From assembly GCA_029962745.1 (NCBI GenBank), contig CM057162.1:20078740-20142739 (forward strand): a stretch of DNA of 64,000 bases. Reading direction: 5' to 3'. Numbering within the stretch: position 1 is the stretch's first letter; each line of letters begins with the position of its first letter. Positions 50,701 to 61,730 of this stretch are shown here, in pieces. The stretch is from Echinometra lucunter. Taxonomy: Eukaryota; Echinodermata; Echinoidea; Camarodonta; Echinometridae. The position numbers and the translations under genes were made by a program. The notes beneath the pieces were generated by a model. The model did not search any database. It was not told the DNA's origin and saw only the letters and a list, made by a program, of their open reading frames with translations.

Positions 50701-53700
50701 TTTATGTGTTAAGTCGTCAGAAGAAAAATGGAACTTAGAGGCGTTGAGGGATTTCATAACTTGACTAGAGATATGCAAAGATAAATTTTGTGTTGGAGCC
50801 CTGGTTGGGGCAGTGATTTCCTATGACACGACATGAATTTATATTTGCCACTCTTTAACCAGTTGTTAAACTGGTATGAACCGATATTCGCAGCCCAGAA
50901 AGAGCCAGGGTAGTGTTAGAGCTGCGTCGACTGCACCTTGCGTAATGGATGTTAGGGCTATATAAGTATAATTCATTTTTGTGAAAAGAGTATTTACTCA
51001 CAAAAAGATCTTGTAGGGGAAAGTAAGCTCATGTTGTATTATAACAAAATTATGTTGTAATCATTTGCAGATTGCCCGTTAAACATATCAGCAACTTGCC
51101 CGGTAGTACGCAATGGTGACTTAGCTTCAATAAGATGTGGCCAAGTCACTAGCAATCCAGCCACTGTCGTAAGGATCGACGAAGGAGGGGTAACTGTCAG
51201 TCAATCCAGAACCACCGAGAACAGAATTATTGTGACTTCACCGGTCAGTGGGTTCATGACAGAGGTCAGCTACGAGAGGCAGTTCACCAAGGACCAAGGT
51301 CCGAGAGATTTCCAGTGTTGTACGATGCCTTCAGCGCTCTGTGTAAACCCAATATGCCAGTCCTGCAAAGTGAATATTCAGTGTAAGTGTATTTTCATGA
51401 TCCCCTCAGGCCGAAAGATAATATGATCTGGTTTGATTATTCTCAAATTTTTCATATCTCCTGAAAGTTTTGCGAAGTAACATCAAATTTTCCGAGCCGT
51501 TGGAGTGTCTATTTCTCAGAACTTGTATCTTATTTTTGACAATTTGTCGTCGGCGTAATTGTGTATGTTTCTAATTTCTGTGTTCTGCATGATTTAGAGA
51601 TTTCCAAATATCTGAATATTATTTTGTCATAAAGGGATGGGCACTGAAAAAATGCAAGATACTTTATGAGACGAAATTAATTATAACCCCTTTATAGATC
51701 CTCCGGAAGTGGTTGCAATTTCGGAAGATCTTGTACGAGAGGTCATAGAAGGGGATCATGTCAACCTGACCTGTTGCGCAGACGCAAACCCAGCCCCAGA
51801 TGGAGTGATCATGTGGAATTCCCGAGGTCTCCTTAATGTTTCGTGTTCACCTGAAGGTTACCTTCAAAGCACGACGAGAAAGTTAACGGATCAAGTCTGC
51901 AGTGTGCTAACCTTTTCACCCGTGACTGCAAGGCATGCTGGGAAGCATACCTGCCTCGCTAATAATGGATTGCCCTCCTCCGACCGTGTCATCTTTGAGC
52001 TCCAAGTAAAGTGTAAGATTTAATGTCTTCGAATTTTTTGCCACAGCATTACTCTTGATGCTCTTTTATGATAATGACGAACGATTGATAGATATTGAAA
52101 ATTATCCAACAGGTTCAGTATTAGGAATGTTAGCACCATATATATTTCAAGTAAGTCGTAAGTGACAATTTTTTGTTTTTGTTGTTGTTATTGTTCCTTT
52201 TTTAATCGAGAAAAAAAAAGCTTTTTCTGAAAAGATCATAATGTTATCAGGTTTGTAGAATCCATTCAATACCTCAGGCTTATTATTAAATGTTCAGTGA
52301 CTTCTCTAACAGTCCCCCCGTGCATCTCGGTGGCGAAGAGTTCCATTCTCGAAAACGAAGGGAGCGAAGCTAGTCTCCGTTGTGACGTCATTGCAAACCC
52401 ATCAGCAGACGTCACCTGGTACTTTAATGGCAAGCCTGTGGATACGAGCAGCCCTCGGCATAGTGCCACAAAGAGTGGCAGTGGTGGGATTTTGTTGCCA
52501 CGGATCATCATAGAGCTGGAAATCAAAGGAATATCAGCCTCATCAGATGCAGGAAACTATTCCTGCGTGGCGAACAACTCGCTTGGTACTACTGAGTCTA
52601 GCATCGTGGAGCTTCAGGTAGCAAGTGAGTGATTCTAATGGGCGATAGGTCAACGTCTGTGACATACCGTGGGAGTTGCAGAGTAGTGTTGTGTATTAAG
52701 GTAAACTATGATGTTTAGGGGTATACCTAAAAACAAGGCTTTCATGATCTCGTCCCTGCGGATAAGAGACGAAATGTGGCTGGAAAATTCTAATGTGACT
52801 GCATGGCCACCATAATGAACCAATCTTCAGATGAGACATCAACTGACCCGTGAGGAAACTTCTCGAGAAGTCCATGACCAGCCCTTCTCCCAATGCATCT
52901 ACATATTTTCCACTTTTTGTATACATAGTTTGATGAGGGAACACTTCATCCAATCTTCCATGTATTTATCTAACCCAGCAGAGTTTATCATAAAGACTAA
53001 ACCGAATAAAAGGAATTTATATTTTGTACTGTACATCCAAACAAACCTCCTGACCATTTTGTTCCATATTCTTTGAGTACTGTAAATATCTTCCTTCAAT
53101 TACAGCGATTCCTGACCAACCAAAGGATTTACAAGCTCCCCAAAACGAAATAAGAGAAACATCCCTGTTGATCACATGGGTACCAGGATATGATGGAGGC
53201 AAGAGACAGACGTTCCGATTGGCTTACTGCTTGGTGGATTCAATGACGTCATGTCCTGAATTATCCAACCTTCAGAATCCTTATTTCACGTTTGCAGAAA
53301 ACACCCTAATACCTTTCACCTTGTATGAAATGCGTGTATGGAGCCAAAATGAAGTCGGGCAGAGTGAAAAGGTTTCTATCAATGTCTCCACAAAACGTAA
53401 GGACGTAAATGACGAATATATTCTTTTCAAAACTGCAAATTGTGGTATTTATCAAAAAATCACACGATTAACCAAACATTTCCTTAAAAATACTTTTTTT
53501 TTCTGTATAGAATATCCTCTTGCAAGGCTTGCATTTTGTTTCCAAGTCCATTGAAACGAGAGGGTGGTCCACGAATTATTTCGTACAACGATTTAAAAAA
53601 CCCATTTGAAGAGAAAAACAAATACATACAACTGATTCGGATTCCCGAAATCGTATGGAGCTCTTCAACGCCTCAGATGAGCATGAATAGGAATGCACTG

Positions 53701-56700
53701 GATTCCAAAGAATGACGATATTAACAAGATCGATTATACCCCTTTTAATTTGTTTTCGTAGACAGAATGTCAGTGCGTCGCACTAAATGCGTTTTCCTTT
53801 TTATTCTGTTTTCAATAGCTCAATCGCCCTCAGATCTCGGTGAGTTTATTCGCATTTTAGTTATTATTCATGGTTCTTAGTATGAATGAATCCTTTGTGA
53901 CTGTAAGCGGCAAGATTATTATTTCTCAAGAAGGGGTAATTATAAAGATTTCTTTTCAAAGGGCGGGGGGGGGGGGGATAGTTGGTGGAATGAATGAGTA
54001 CTTCCAAAGATGTTACTTGTTAAACAAAACTGGATTACAGGGGATATTGTCCCTTGTTATCGAGGGATATCTATATTATGATTTCTTCGTCCTCATTCGA
54101 CTCTGTCTTCCAGTGTCGAGTTTCCGTTGGATCTGTTAAATTTCGCTCACAGTTCCTTTTCAATATAGAATGCTTATATAAAATGCTTAAAAAGTTTTTA
54201 ATTTATTTCCCAGGGATCACAATTCAGGACCAAAGATGAACATTTCTCACGTAGTACACTATGTTAACTTCCTCATCAGGGTACTGACATACATAATTAT
54301 TTTGTCTGAAGGTTTCAAAATAACATACAGTCCAAGCCAGGGCGTAGTCACCATGCAGCTCTCGGGTGGGTCGACGATGGAGGGCGCGATTCCAAAAGAT
54401 CTCTGCATCCACGTAGAGGTCAACCTGGGACAAGACTGGGTCAAGACCGAGGGATGCCTGGATACGGGTGTGGTGAAGACTGTTCAGCAAAATCTACTGG
54501 TGGGTCAATTACGAGGGATTTGCTGCGGTCGAGGATTGTGCAGTGCACCTAGTATGGTGGTAGTCCAGAATACCCAAGATGAAGGTATACCATGTCGTAG
54601 TTAGTTAACTTGGGTTTACAAATGACCCCAAATATCCACCGATATTTCAAACGTAGAGAGGCCCCTCTTTTGTGCACTTTAGATGTGAAAGAAGTGCCCC
54701 AAGAATAGCTTTGATGTTCTGTTTCCCCTTTTCAAAATAATGCATCCAACTGGTTATCACAGAATCGCCACTGCTGCGTACTGACGTATTGATCACGTGA
54801 CATGCATGAGCAAAAGTCATATAAAGTATTTATGTGAGTCGGTTTTTAAAGTTTATCACACAGTCATGCTCATGCCCAGATTGTATCTACGAACTGGTTA
54901 AACAAAGTCCTGTCTCACGTAACGATGCAGTGATGAGCATTTTATATAGCTATGCTTAAATCGAGTCGGGCCTCGTAGCCAAAGTGTCTACAGGCCTTGG
55001 CAGTGACTTCAGACCGTATTAAGGCAGAGCTGTACGACCGGTTTCGTGACTCGCAACTACCGGCCTGAGCGACTACATTATTAATTAGTTGATTGGTTCT
55101 GAAAGCTGGGAGACAGTTTGTCTTTGTGGAATGATTTCAACTATGGAGATGCAAATGATTTGTGCAGTTCTGAATATTATACACTGCACTTTGTCTACAC
55201 TAAGTCGCTCTATCAAGATGTACGAGTTTAAATTACTGGGTATCCCTTACGCAATTTGTGCTTGGATAAGAAGCGCTCGCATATCAAGACGCCTTGCTGA
55301 TGTGCTCCACAGATGAAAGAAGAGTGACATATTGTATGTCGTAGAGATATTTGATCCATTTGATGTGGTGTAATGATAACTATACCTTTTCACCAGTTTA
55401 TATGCTAAAATTTTCATTCTGTGTAAGGCTGATATTGATCTCTTCATGATGTCAGCTCTCTTGTATCATTCACTTCATGTAAATTATCCATCTTGTTGAC
55501 TAACGATCATCATCTCATATCATCATTGTTTCAGGTATTCCATGGATTATCATCATCATCATTGCCTCAGCCGTAGGGGGTATTGTGATATTACTTATGA
55601 TAATACTCTTATGCAGATATGTGTGCAAGCAGAGAAAGAGAAAGGAGACCAAGATAATATTTAACAGTAAGTTATAAAAAATTGGTTTCATTTAGGCTAT
55701 TCTCCTATCAATGAAAAAGTGCCTTACGTTTAGCTTCTTTCATTTCACTTGATTACCCATCATTTGATTTCAGATATCTCTCCATCATCAGAAACAGATA
55801 CATCTGGTGCTAGGACGCAATCCCCAAGCAGCTTGTACCAACCTCTCATATTTCCCATGATGAAGACATCATTACCACCACCATTACCAAAGGACAGACT
55901 GGACACCCAACAGAAGAATGAAGGCGACGATGACAATGACTATGAAGGTAAAAAGTCAGTCTCATTAAACCATGTACACAAAACAATTCTGGTGCATTTT
56001 TTACGTTTCACTGCCCTATCCCTCCATTCCCTTTAAAAAAGAAAAAATCTCCATCCGATTTGGGGAGGGGGAAGAGCAGGTGACCACCTGTAGTTATTTC
56101 AGCTGCATATATATGTATATCCCCAAGTTCATCAAGGGGGCTTATTTCTTGTTCCCGAATATCAACTTTTCATTTGTTAAATATCACGAGCGAGGAAACG
56201 TAATGACTTACTGTGTTAATTTTATTTTTTGAGTAAGTGATAAGTTATCAAGATGACATGACAGAATTATGTAGTCTTGACTCCATTTTTGCATTTCATT
56301 TGATTCACAGATCTCGCATATGCTAAACCTGATCAGATTCATGATCGAGTGAGTATCGATATTCGGAGTATTAGAAAGTATGATGATAATCTTATTTCAA
56401 AAGGATCTTAAGAAAACAGTAGATATTTAAAGACGAGCAACATGTAGACCTATAGTTTTAATTCCAAACCGACGGATATTTGTTTTGAAGGATCAAAGTC
56501 TTACCAGAGGGCACAAGGCCATTGTCCGAAGTTTCGAAAAGGCGACTTCCATTTTCGAGATGGCGACATTTTCGAGACGGGTGTACGACTATGACTAAGA
56601 AGTATATTCCATCCCTATTGCAAACGATTGCCTATTGACAATTCTTATGTAGCGTTGACGTAGTCTATAGGTATTAACACCAAGGGTTCACACATCGTCA

Positions 56701-58157
56701 CGGCACCAGTGTCTTCTCGCAAGACATTGAACTGCAGAAGATAAAATATGAAGCACTGAAAAGACGAATAAGATAGAGTTTATTATCTGAAGGTTGTGAC
56801 GTGTATAAACGATTTGTTTTCCCACTGCCATCTCTTCCCTCTTCCATAGGCTAACCTATTCCTATAGCCATGATAGGATTGATACACGAACCATCACGTT
56901 TCCGGTAGCAATAGGTTAATATTCGTCGATAATAAAAACGTTTCATTGAAAAGCTATAGAGGTCATTTTTTTTTCATTTTCAAAGTAACGCCACCATTGT
57001 ATGATTGGGCGAATATACCTTCCATTTGATACCTAACTCATTATGTATCAAGGAAATGATTGGGCCAATATACCTTCCATTTGATACCTCACTCATTATG
57101 TATCAAGGAAATGATTGGGCCAATATACCTTCCATTTGATACCTCACTCATTATGTATCAAGGAAATGATTGGGCCAATATACCTTCCATTTGATACCTC
57201 ACTCATTATGTATCAAGGAAATGATTGGGCCAATATACCTTCCATTTGATACCTCACTCATTATGTATCAAGGAAATGATTGGGCCAATATACCTTCCAT
57301 TTGATACCTCACTCATTATGTATCAAGGAAATAGTTTAAAAGTAGGATCTAAAGTATCATATATCCTCTGTTCAGAGCCAGAAGGGCGTTAACTCATAAT
57401 ACTAACCTAAAGCTCCTTCTTGCTCCGAACAGACGATTATTTTCGTATCATTTTCTTTATTTTTTCAGCATATTCAAATGCAAGTATCACAAAACACCAA
57501 AAAAATATATCGTGTCTTTTATTTTAAATCAAATATTGCATCCACAGACATTATGTATGACGACACTTCCACCTTAGCTTATGCGTAAAAAGCCATCATT
57601 CAAAGATCAACCTGGGATTGTTAACAGATCTTCTCAATCAAGTTGAGCCATTAACAGCAGAAGTCTTTGATTCCCATAGGTATAATACATGAACCATCCA
57701 ACTTCTGTAGACAATTGGTTAATGTTGAGCTACGTTATTTCTATGTCATATCCTTTCTGACTGTATGCATACGAGTACGACAATTCTTCCAACCTACGCT
57801 ACCGGATCTAAATTCTGAAAGTTACTACGGCTTATAGGACTTTTCTCTTTTGAGAGTTAGACTGGCATTGTTTACAGATCTTCATAAGCGAGTTCGCCCG
57901 TTCACCTAGGGAATATCTGATTCCCATATCATTAGCTTGTAGGCAGTAGTTAATATTGGTTTATAGTATTTCGTGTTTCTATCCTTTCCATACTGCAGAC
58001 GTACATGTACGACGACACTTCCACTAACATCTGCTCTTCAGTGAAAAAGGATCTAGATGAATGCGATGACGGCTATGTACCAATGTCAGCATTCAAGAGT
58101 ACTTCGAGTCACCACACACCCCAAGCCGCTACCGAAACCTACATCAGCTACATATGA
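44655..58157 (+). CDS. Nephrin/SYG-2-like IgSF transmembrane receptor, arm-R copy
   Basis: Exons: 44655-44718, 47469-47816, 48227-48402, 48874-49033, 49582-49929, 50338-50652, 51071-51382, 51698-52012, 52313-52624, 53106-53396, [53762-53839], 54312-54584, 55535-55666, 55774-55947, 56311-56348, 57999-58157. All have AG/GT borders. Most are phase 1, and the sum without the bracketed exon is 3417 nt (1138 aa). Approximate order: signal region 1-35; V-like Ig 36-137 (C, W, DEMAYTC); CD80-like C2 Ig split over two exons by a phase-0 intron, to 249; Ig to 365; Ig to 470; Cys-rich Ig-like to 574; Ig to 679; I-set Ig to 783 (DAGNYSC); FN3 to 880; Cys-containing domain to 971; membrane helix 975-1000 followed by CRYVCKQRKRK; tail. 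Tail motifs are SLYQPL (ITIM-like), PPPLPK, DYEDLAY and YVPM. A 2-bp deletion near 58115 changes the C-terminus relative to arm L. Multiple Ig domains plus one FN3 and a tyrosine tail is the nephrin layout, implying cell-cell adhesion or recognition; the orthology is an inference. The exon starting at 54312 is less certain. Confidence 0.85.
44850..45025. repeat. Imperfect GAT/AAT microsatellite, arm R
   Basis: Counterpart of 24715-24895, inside the first intron of the IgSF gene. Confidence 0.8.
45775..47095 (+). mobile_element. CR1/L2-like LINE 3' fragment in the IgSF first intron, arm R
   Basis: Plus-strand pieces SLILPYLNYGLLVWGNTHQT, LQKKVISIICHAP, RAHTDPFFFEHN, then in another frame VKNRTILKYPNGKSDEFHIP and FEGPKFWNTLHNDLKNSPS. 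These are the last part of a non-LTR reverse transcriptase, frameshifted. The 3' UTR ends in ACTGAAACTGAACTGAAAAC. It is orthologous to 22140-23460. Confidence 0.75.
53762..53839 (+). CDS. Optional signal-peptide-like exon inside the IgSF gene, arm R
   Basis: A 78-nt exon with acceptor TTTTCGTAG and donor CTCG|GTGAGT, phase 1-1. It encodes HRM then SVRRTKCVFLFILFSIAQ, SPSDLG. A basic start, ~11 hydrophobic residues and a small-residue/polar end make a textbook signal peptide, yet it lies after seven Ig domains and FN3. Possible readings are: first coding exon of a short transcript (signal, Cys domain, membrane helix, tail) from an internal promoter; a cassette exon; or the first exon of a separate downstream gene. 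Being symmetric, it can be skipped without frame change. Confidence 0.6.
54312..54584 (+). CDS. Cys-containing membrane-proximal domain exon, arm R
   Basis: Already counted in the IgSF gene; listed because its start is uncertain. The acceptor TTTGTCTGAAG at 54311 gives a phase-1 exon starting FKITYSP. The acceptor at 54213 would run into TGA, and a third at about 54227 would add an open N-terminal stretch. The domain has Cys in KDLC, EGC, ICC and GLC and no Ig core Trp/Tyr pattern that I can recognise. Its ICCG-GLC resembles QCC-ALC in the exon at 51071-51382, so it may be a diverged relative. Confidence 0.6.
57003..57332 (+). repeat. Six-copy 55-bp minisatellite (single copy in arm L)
   Basis: Units start at 57003, 57058, 57113, 57168, 57223 and 57278. 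Each reads GATTGGGCCAATATACCTTC ... TATGTATCAAGGAAAT. Copies 2-6 are essentially identical; copy 1 differs at two positions. Arm L has one copy (about 11210-11266). It is in the last intron of the IgSF gene. Confidence 0.95.
57366..57436. mobile_element. Short MITE/hairpin, arm R
   Basis: Counterpart of 11098-11176. Ends are CTGTTCAGAGCCAG and the inverted CTCCGAACAGACGA. Confidence 0.65.
57548..57588 (+). pseudogene. Relic duplicate of the IgSF last exon, copy a
   Basis: CCACAG acceptor followed by a YDDTST-encoding stretch as in the true last exon (TYMYDDTSTN), then LAYA and a stop. In the frame delivered by the preceding exon (phase 0) it reads differently, so it looks non-functional. It is conserved in arm L near 10942-10985. 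Confidence 0.5.
57776..57811 (+). pseudogene. Relic duplicate of the IgSF last exon, copy b
   Basis: After ACGAG, phase 0 reads YDNSSNLRYRI and a stop. It resembles the start of the true last exon (YDDTSTNI), and its downstream flank (GTTTACAGATCTTC ... GATTCCCAT) repeats the flank of copy a. It could serve as an alternative short terminal exon. The arm-L copy is near 10725-10760. Confidence 0.45.
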
Positions 58158-58667
58158 TAAAATCAAAGTGCATATTTACGAGAATTTGAGAATCTAAAGC
58201 GTACCACCCACCTGAAATCTAAGTTATGAAATCCCCGCCCCCCAAATACTTGACCTGGTATTATAGAGATTAATGTTGGAGGAGTTTAAAGAAGAAGAAG
58301 AAGAAGAAGAAGAAAAAAAAAAAAAGATTATATACTAAGACCATATGGGTCACTTGTCTGCACAGTATTCACTCTATGTTAAATTGGGGTTTGTTTGCAC
58401 TCGCAATATTCTTTTATAGAAGTAATATTTGACACTATTTTAAGCTCATTTTTCTATAGTTGATTAACCGCTAACAGACAAAGCAAACTGTCTTTCGATG
58501 ATTGATTACACTAGGTTATCAAGGCATGGATAATTGCCCAACATGTCACTACAGTGCGCATGCCCGGACGTCGCGAATTCGGTCTCAAAAGATGTGTGAG
58601 ATTATTTTGAAAAGAAAAGCCGCGTCGATTGATTTGCGCGTGCGGACATAATCGCGCGAAATGTCTA

Positions 58668-58686
58668 GGGGGCGGATTCCGCCCCC
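58668..58686. other. Perfect 19-bp GC palindrome, arm R
   Basis: GGGGGCGGATTCCGCCCCC, the counterpart of 9841-9859, within a CpG-rich patch between the convergent IgSF and GPCR genes. Confidence 0.6.
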
Positions 58687-59274
58687 AGTCTTTTTAGGGC
58701 TAATGTTTGTTGTACAGAAATAAGGAAATGAATTAAAGGCATGAATTTTTAACTTTGCGTCTTAATTTAAATGGAGCACTGATATATGACTGATAATTGC
58801 ATCATTACAATTATCTCTTGCAATGTTTGTAAATTAAGGAATAATGCATGCTGTTAGAAACTAGTTAAGTTATTTCTTGTGTTTCGAAGATTAATAAAAC
58901 TATCTACGAACTGAATAGTCATGGAGCAGCCCGAAATGTACTGTTTATCACGTAATTCCAAAGATGTGAATTATCTGGACAATCTACTTAGGTCTATAGA
59001 AAGGTGAAAGATTATTTATAACAATTATTTTTTCTTAAGAGTTGTTAAATTTCATTCTAAATATGACAATGTATGAACTGCAAATTACGAGAGGTTTACA
59101 GTTTTGTTTGAATGAAATTAACATGTTTCAAAAATTTAATATCCACAAAAGCGATAACATGACCGTCTCTTCCATTTTTTCCTACATTTGCTTTAACGGA
59201 GAACCTTATTTACTTACAAAATAGAGAAAAGCTAAATACCTTTAATCAGATATTCCTGGAAGTTCGGTTACTCG

Positions 59275-60429
59275 TTAATCGTTATCAGGTCTGCTACTTG
59301 TCAAATAAATCGTACGAACCGCATAGTTTCTTTGTATCTGCATTTCAAAATCCTGAGTGAACAAAGGTGACCGAGCAGTATGAGTTGATGAGGTGGAAAA
59401 TAATCTTAAAGATTTTCTGAATTCTGGACATCGGATGCTATAGATTATCGGGTTTATGCACGAGTTGAAGAACGCGAGTGTGACTAGTCCTTCATAGGGG
59501 GCGCTGTAGACAAAACTGGCATTTAACCAGTGCATGCTGACGGCAAGGTAAGCGAAAGTATTGGGAGCCCAGCAAATGACGTAGATTGTTACAATGAGGA
59601 AGAGAAGTTTGATGGCGCGCTTTTTCGCAAGTAGAATCTTGTATGCAGGACTTGAGTGATGGTTCTGTACACCGTAGGCGAAACGATGAGTCTGTCTTTG
59701 AAGAGTCGCCACGATGAGGATATGAATGGCAAGCATCACTGCAGATGGGATTAAGAAAAATGCCGAGATAACGAATATTCCATAGCTTTCCTGTGCGACC
59801 GTAGACTGGTACTGAAATATGCACATATGAGATCGCGGCTCTACAATATGAAAGACGAATTCAGGGCCAACGCAAATTACTGAGCATAACCAGACTGATA
59901 CGATAGCGATAACAGTCCGTCGATGTGTTAATGATCGTTTTACGTGAAGCGGATACACAACGGCAATACAACGTTCAATGGATATCGCTGTGAGTGTGAA
60001 TATCGATGCTGAACACGATATCCAAAGCAGAGCAGACGACTTGATAAATTTGCAGACGAAATTACCGAGAAAAGTGTCTGGTACTTTTTGTGGCATTGCG
60101 TGAGGAAACATGAACAGAGACGTCAGAAAATCTGCGGCTGCAAGGGCGCCGATGAGCGTGTCAGCTGATTTTCGGGAGGACCTTCTCTGATATAAAACGA
60201 TCATGACGAGAAGGTTTCCTACCGCTCCTATCAAAGCAAACACGGTCTGAAGTACTTCCCACCACGACCACGTGACTGGGTTCCACAGCCAATCAGAGGA
60301 CAGCATAGTAGAATGGCTTGGAGAGTTTTCGAAGATGCTATCAGTATCAGCAGTTCTTAGCTGTATGTCTTCATAGATATCTGTCGATGGCTCCGTAACC
60401 GGAGTCCTTGCTTCATGATTTGTCCCCAT
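59275..60429 (-). CDS. Intact rhodopsin-family (class A) GPCR, probably peptide-type orphan
   Basis: A 384-aa single-exon ORF. The N-terminus (1-57) is acidic with an NSPS sequence and no signal peptide. TM1 is ~58-80 with GN (71-72); TM2 ~91-112 with LAAAD (Asp100); Cys126 and Cys203 are placed for the usual TM3-ECL2 disulfide; the TM3 end has ERC (152-154) in place of DRY; TM4 ~172-192; TM5 ~215-241 with Pro228; TM6 ~272-295 with CWAPN; TM7 ~312-333 with NPIIY; then a short amphipathic stretch CPEFRKSLRLF. The ERC variant keeps the key Arg. Length and motifs fit class A peptide or amine receptors; the ligand cannot be named, and the WAPN / NSCINPIIY style leans to peptide receptors. The ATG used is conserved in arm L. 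The gene faces the IgSF gene tail to tail, ~1.1 kb apart. Confidence 0.9.
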   Translation of the reverse strand: MGTNHEARTPVTEPSTDIYEDIQLRTADTDSIFENSPSHSTMLSSDWLWNPVTWSWWEVLQTVFALIGAVGNLLVMIVLYQRRSSRKSADTLIGALAAADFLTSLFMFPHAMPQKVPDTFLGNFVCKFIKSSALLWISCSASIFTLTAISIERCIAVVYPLHVKRSLTHRRTVIAIVSVWLCSVICVGPEFVFHIVEPRSHMCIFQYQSTVAQESYGIFVISAFFLIPSAVMLAIHILIVATLQRQTHRFAYGVQNHHSSPAYKILLAKKRAIKLLFLIVTIYVICWAPNTFAYLAVSMHWLNASFVYSAPYEGLVTLAFFNSCINPIIYSIRCPEFRKSLRLFSTSSTHTARSPLFTQDFEMQIQRNYAVRTIYLTSSRPDND

Positions 60430-61079
60430 GATAACAACTCTTAACGTGCCTACCTTCCGTTGAATCCTGGTTGAGTTCTTTAGTAATTCCCTGAAAATAT
60501 TAACGACAGCTATTAATACATTATAGAGTCAAAGTTTTTTTTTATGCATACCTGTTTTAAAAATAAAAACAAACAAAGACAAAACAAAATATATTAAGCA
60601 AGCGGTAAACCAAGTAAGCCAAAATAAAAAGAAGAAAATATCAATTCTAAATTTATTGAAGAATAGATAAACAAATAGAAAACAGCCAACTTCAGCATTC
60701 AAGCATCCCTGGTTCTCTGAACTCTTTTGTCACTGACAATACATCAGTATAGGCGCCAAAACACAAAGGGAACTAATTTTATTTCAATCTAGTATTCTTT
60801 TCTGTAATCATCCAATTCTACATGAACGCCGTAAACTCTACATGAATACTATAAACAAAAAGATTACATAGCAGATATGATATACGGGGCGTATCCGAAA
60901 AAAGTTACACTTTTGAAAAATTCGTCAAAATTAAATTTCAGAATATTTTTCAATTTTTTTTTTCTTGTCGATAGATGTCAATGGTCTTATAATATGAAGT
61001 GCCACTAACAAAAAACAAACAAACAAAAAATTCTCATTCTCGCTAGGGCGAACGTCAGTGGCGGAGATTTCATGTTACG

Positions 61080-61730
61080 AGGGGGGGGGGGGGGGGGGGC
61101 GGAAAGACCGAAGGCGAAATACTTATACCCAGACGCGGTTCTAGAGCAAACGATTTGGAAGGGGGGGGGGGGGGCTACTGGGGGCTTGGAAGATATGTGA
61201 CAGAGCTAGAGCAAAGCGACTGAGAGGTGAAAGGGATACCCCCCCCCACACACACGCACACGCGCACAAACACACGTGCGCGCGCGCGCGCGATAGGGAC
61301 TTTCGAAAATACACATCTACTACTTGAATTTGCGAGAGAGCGAAGCGAACGAGCCAAAAATAACCCCTCTTGCTGTAATTGTCATCAAAATACATCCTAG
61401 ACTGACATATTTAAATGGTCTATTTGGCCACCTCGCTAGATGAATATATTACCAAAATTTCTTGCTCACACTCCACTCTCTTGCTCGTTTGCACACCATC
61501 CCCCCATACATACAATTTGTTTATTTTGCGAGCGAGCGAGTGAGCCAAAAATAACCACATCTTGCAGTAAAAGACGTCTTAGTTTGTCATCAAAATACAC
61601 TCTAGGCCTATAATATATTTAACTGGTATATTTGGACACCTCACTGACAAATTATGATAAACCTCGCTGGTCCATTAAATTGTGTCCTGTCCAAAACGAT
61701 ATTTTAAAACGTTTCTAAATATTATGAGCG
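61080..61730. repeat. Dispersed GCGAGCGAGCG / ATAACCAC repeat units, arm R outer end
   Basis: Mirror of 6872-7450: poly-G tracts (61081-61099, 61159-61173), a CGCG/CACA tract (61245-61292) present only here, then GCGAGCGAACGAGCCAAAAATAACC-like units at 61335 and 61529. The same units continue past the arm edge at 61735-61880. Confidence 0.75.
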
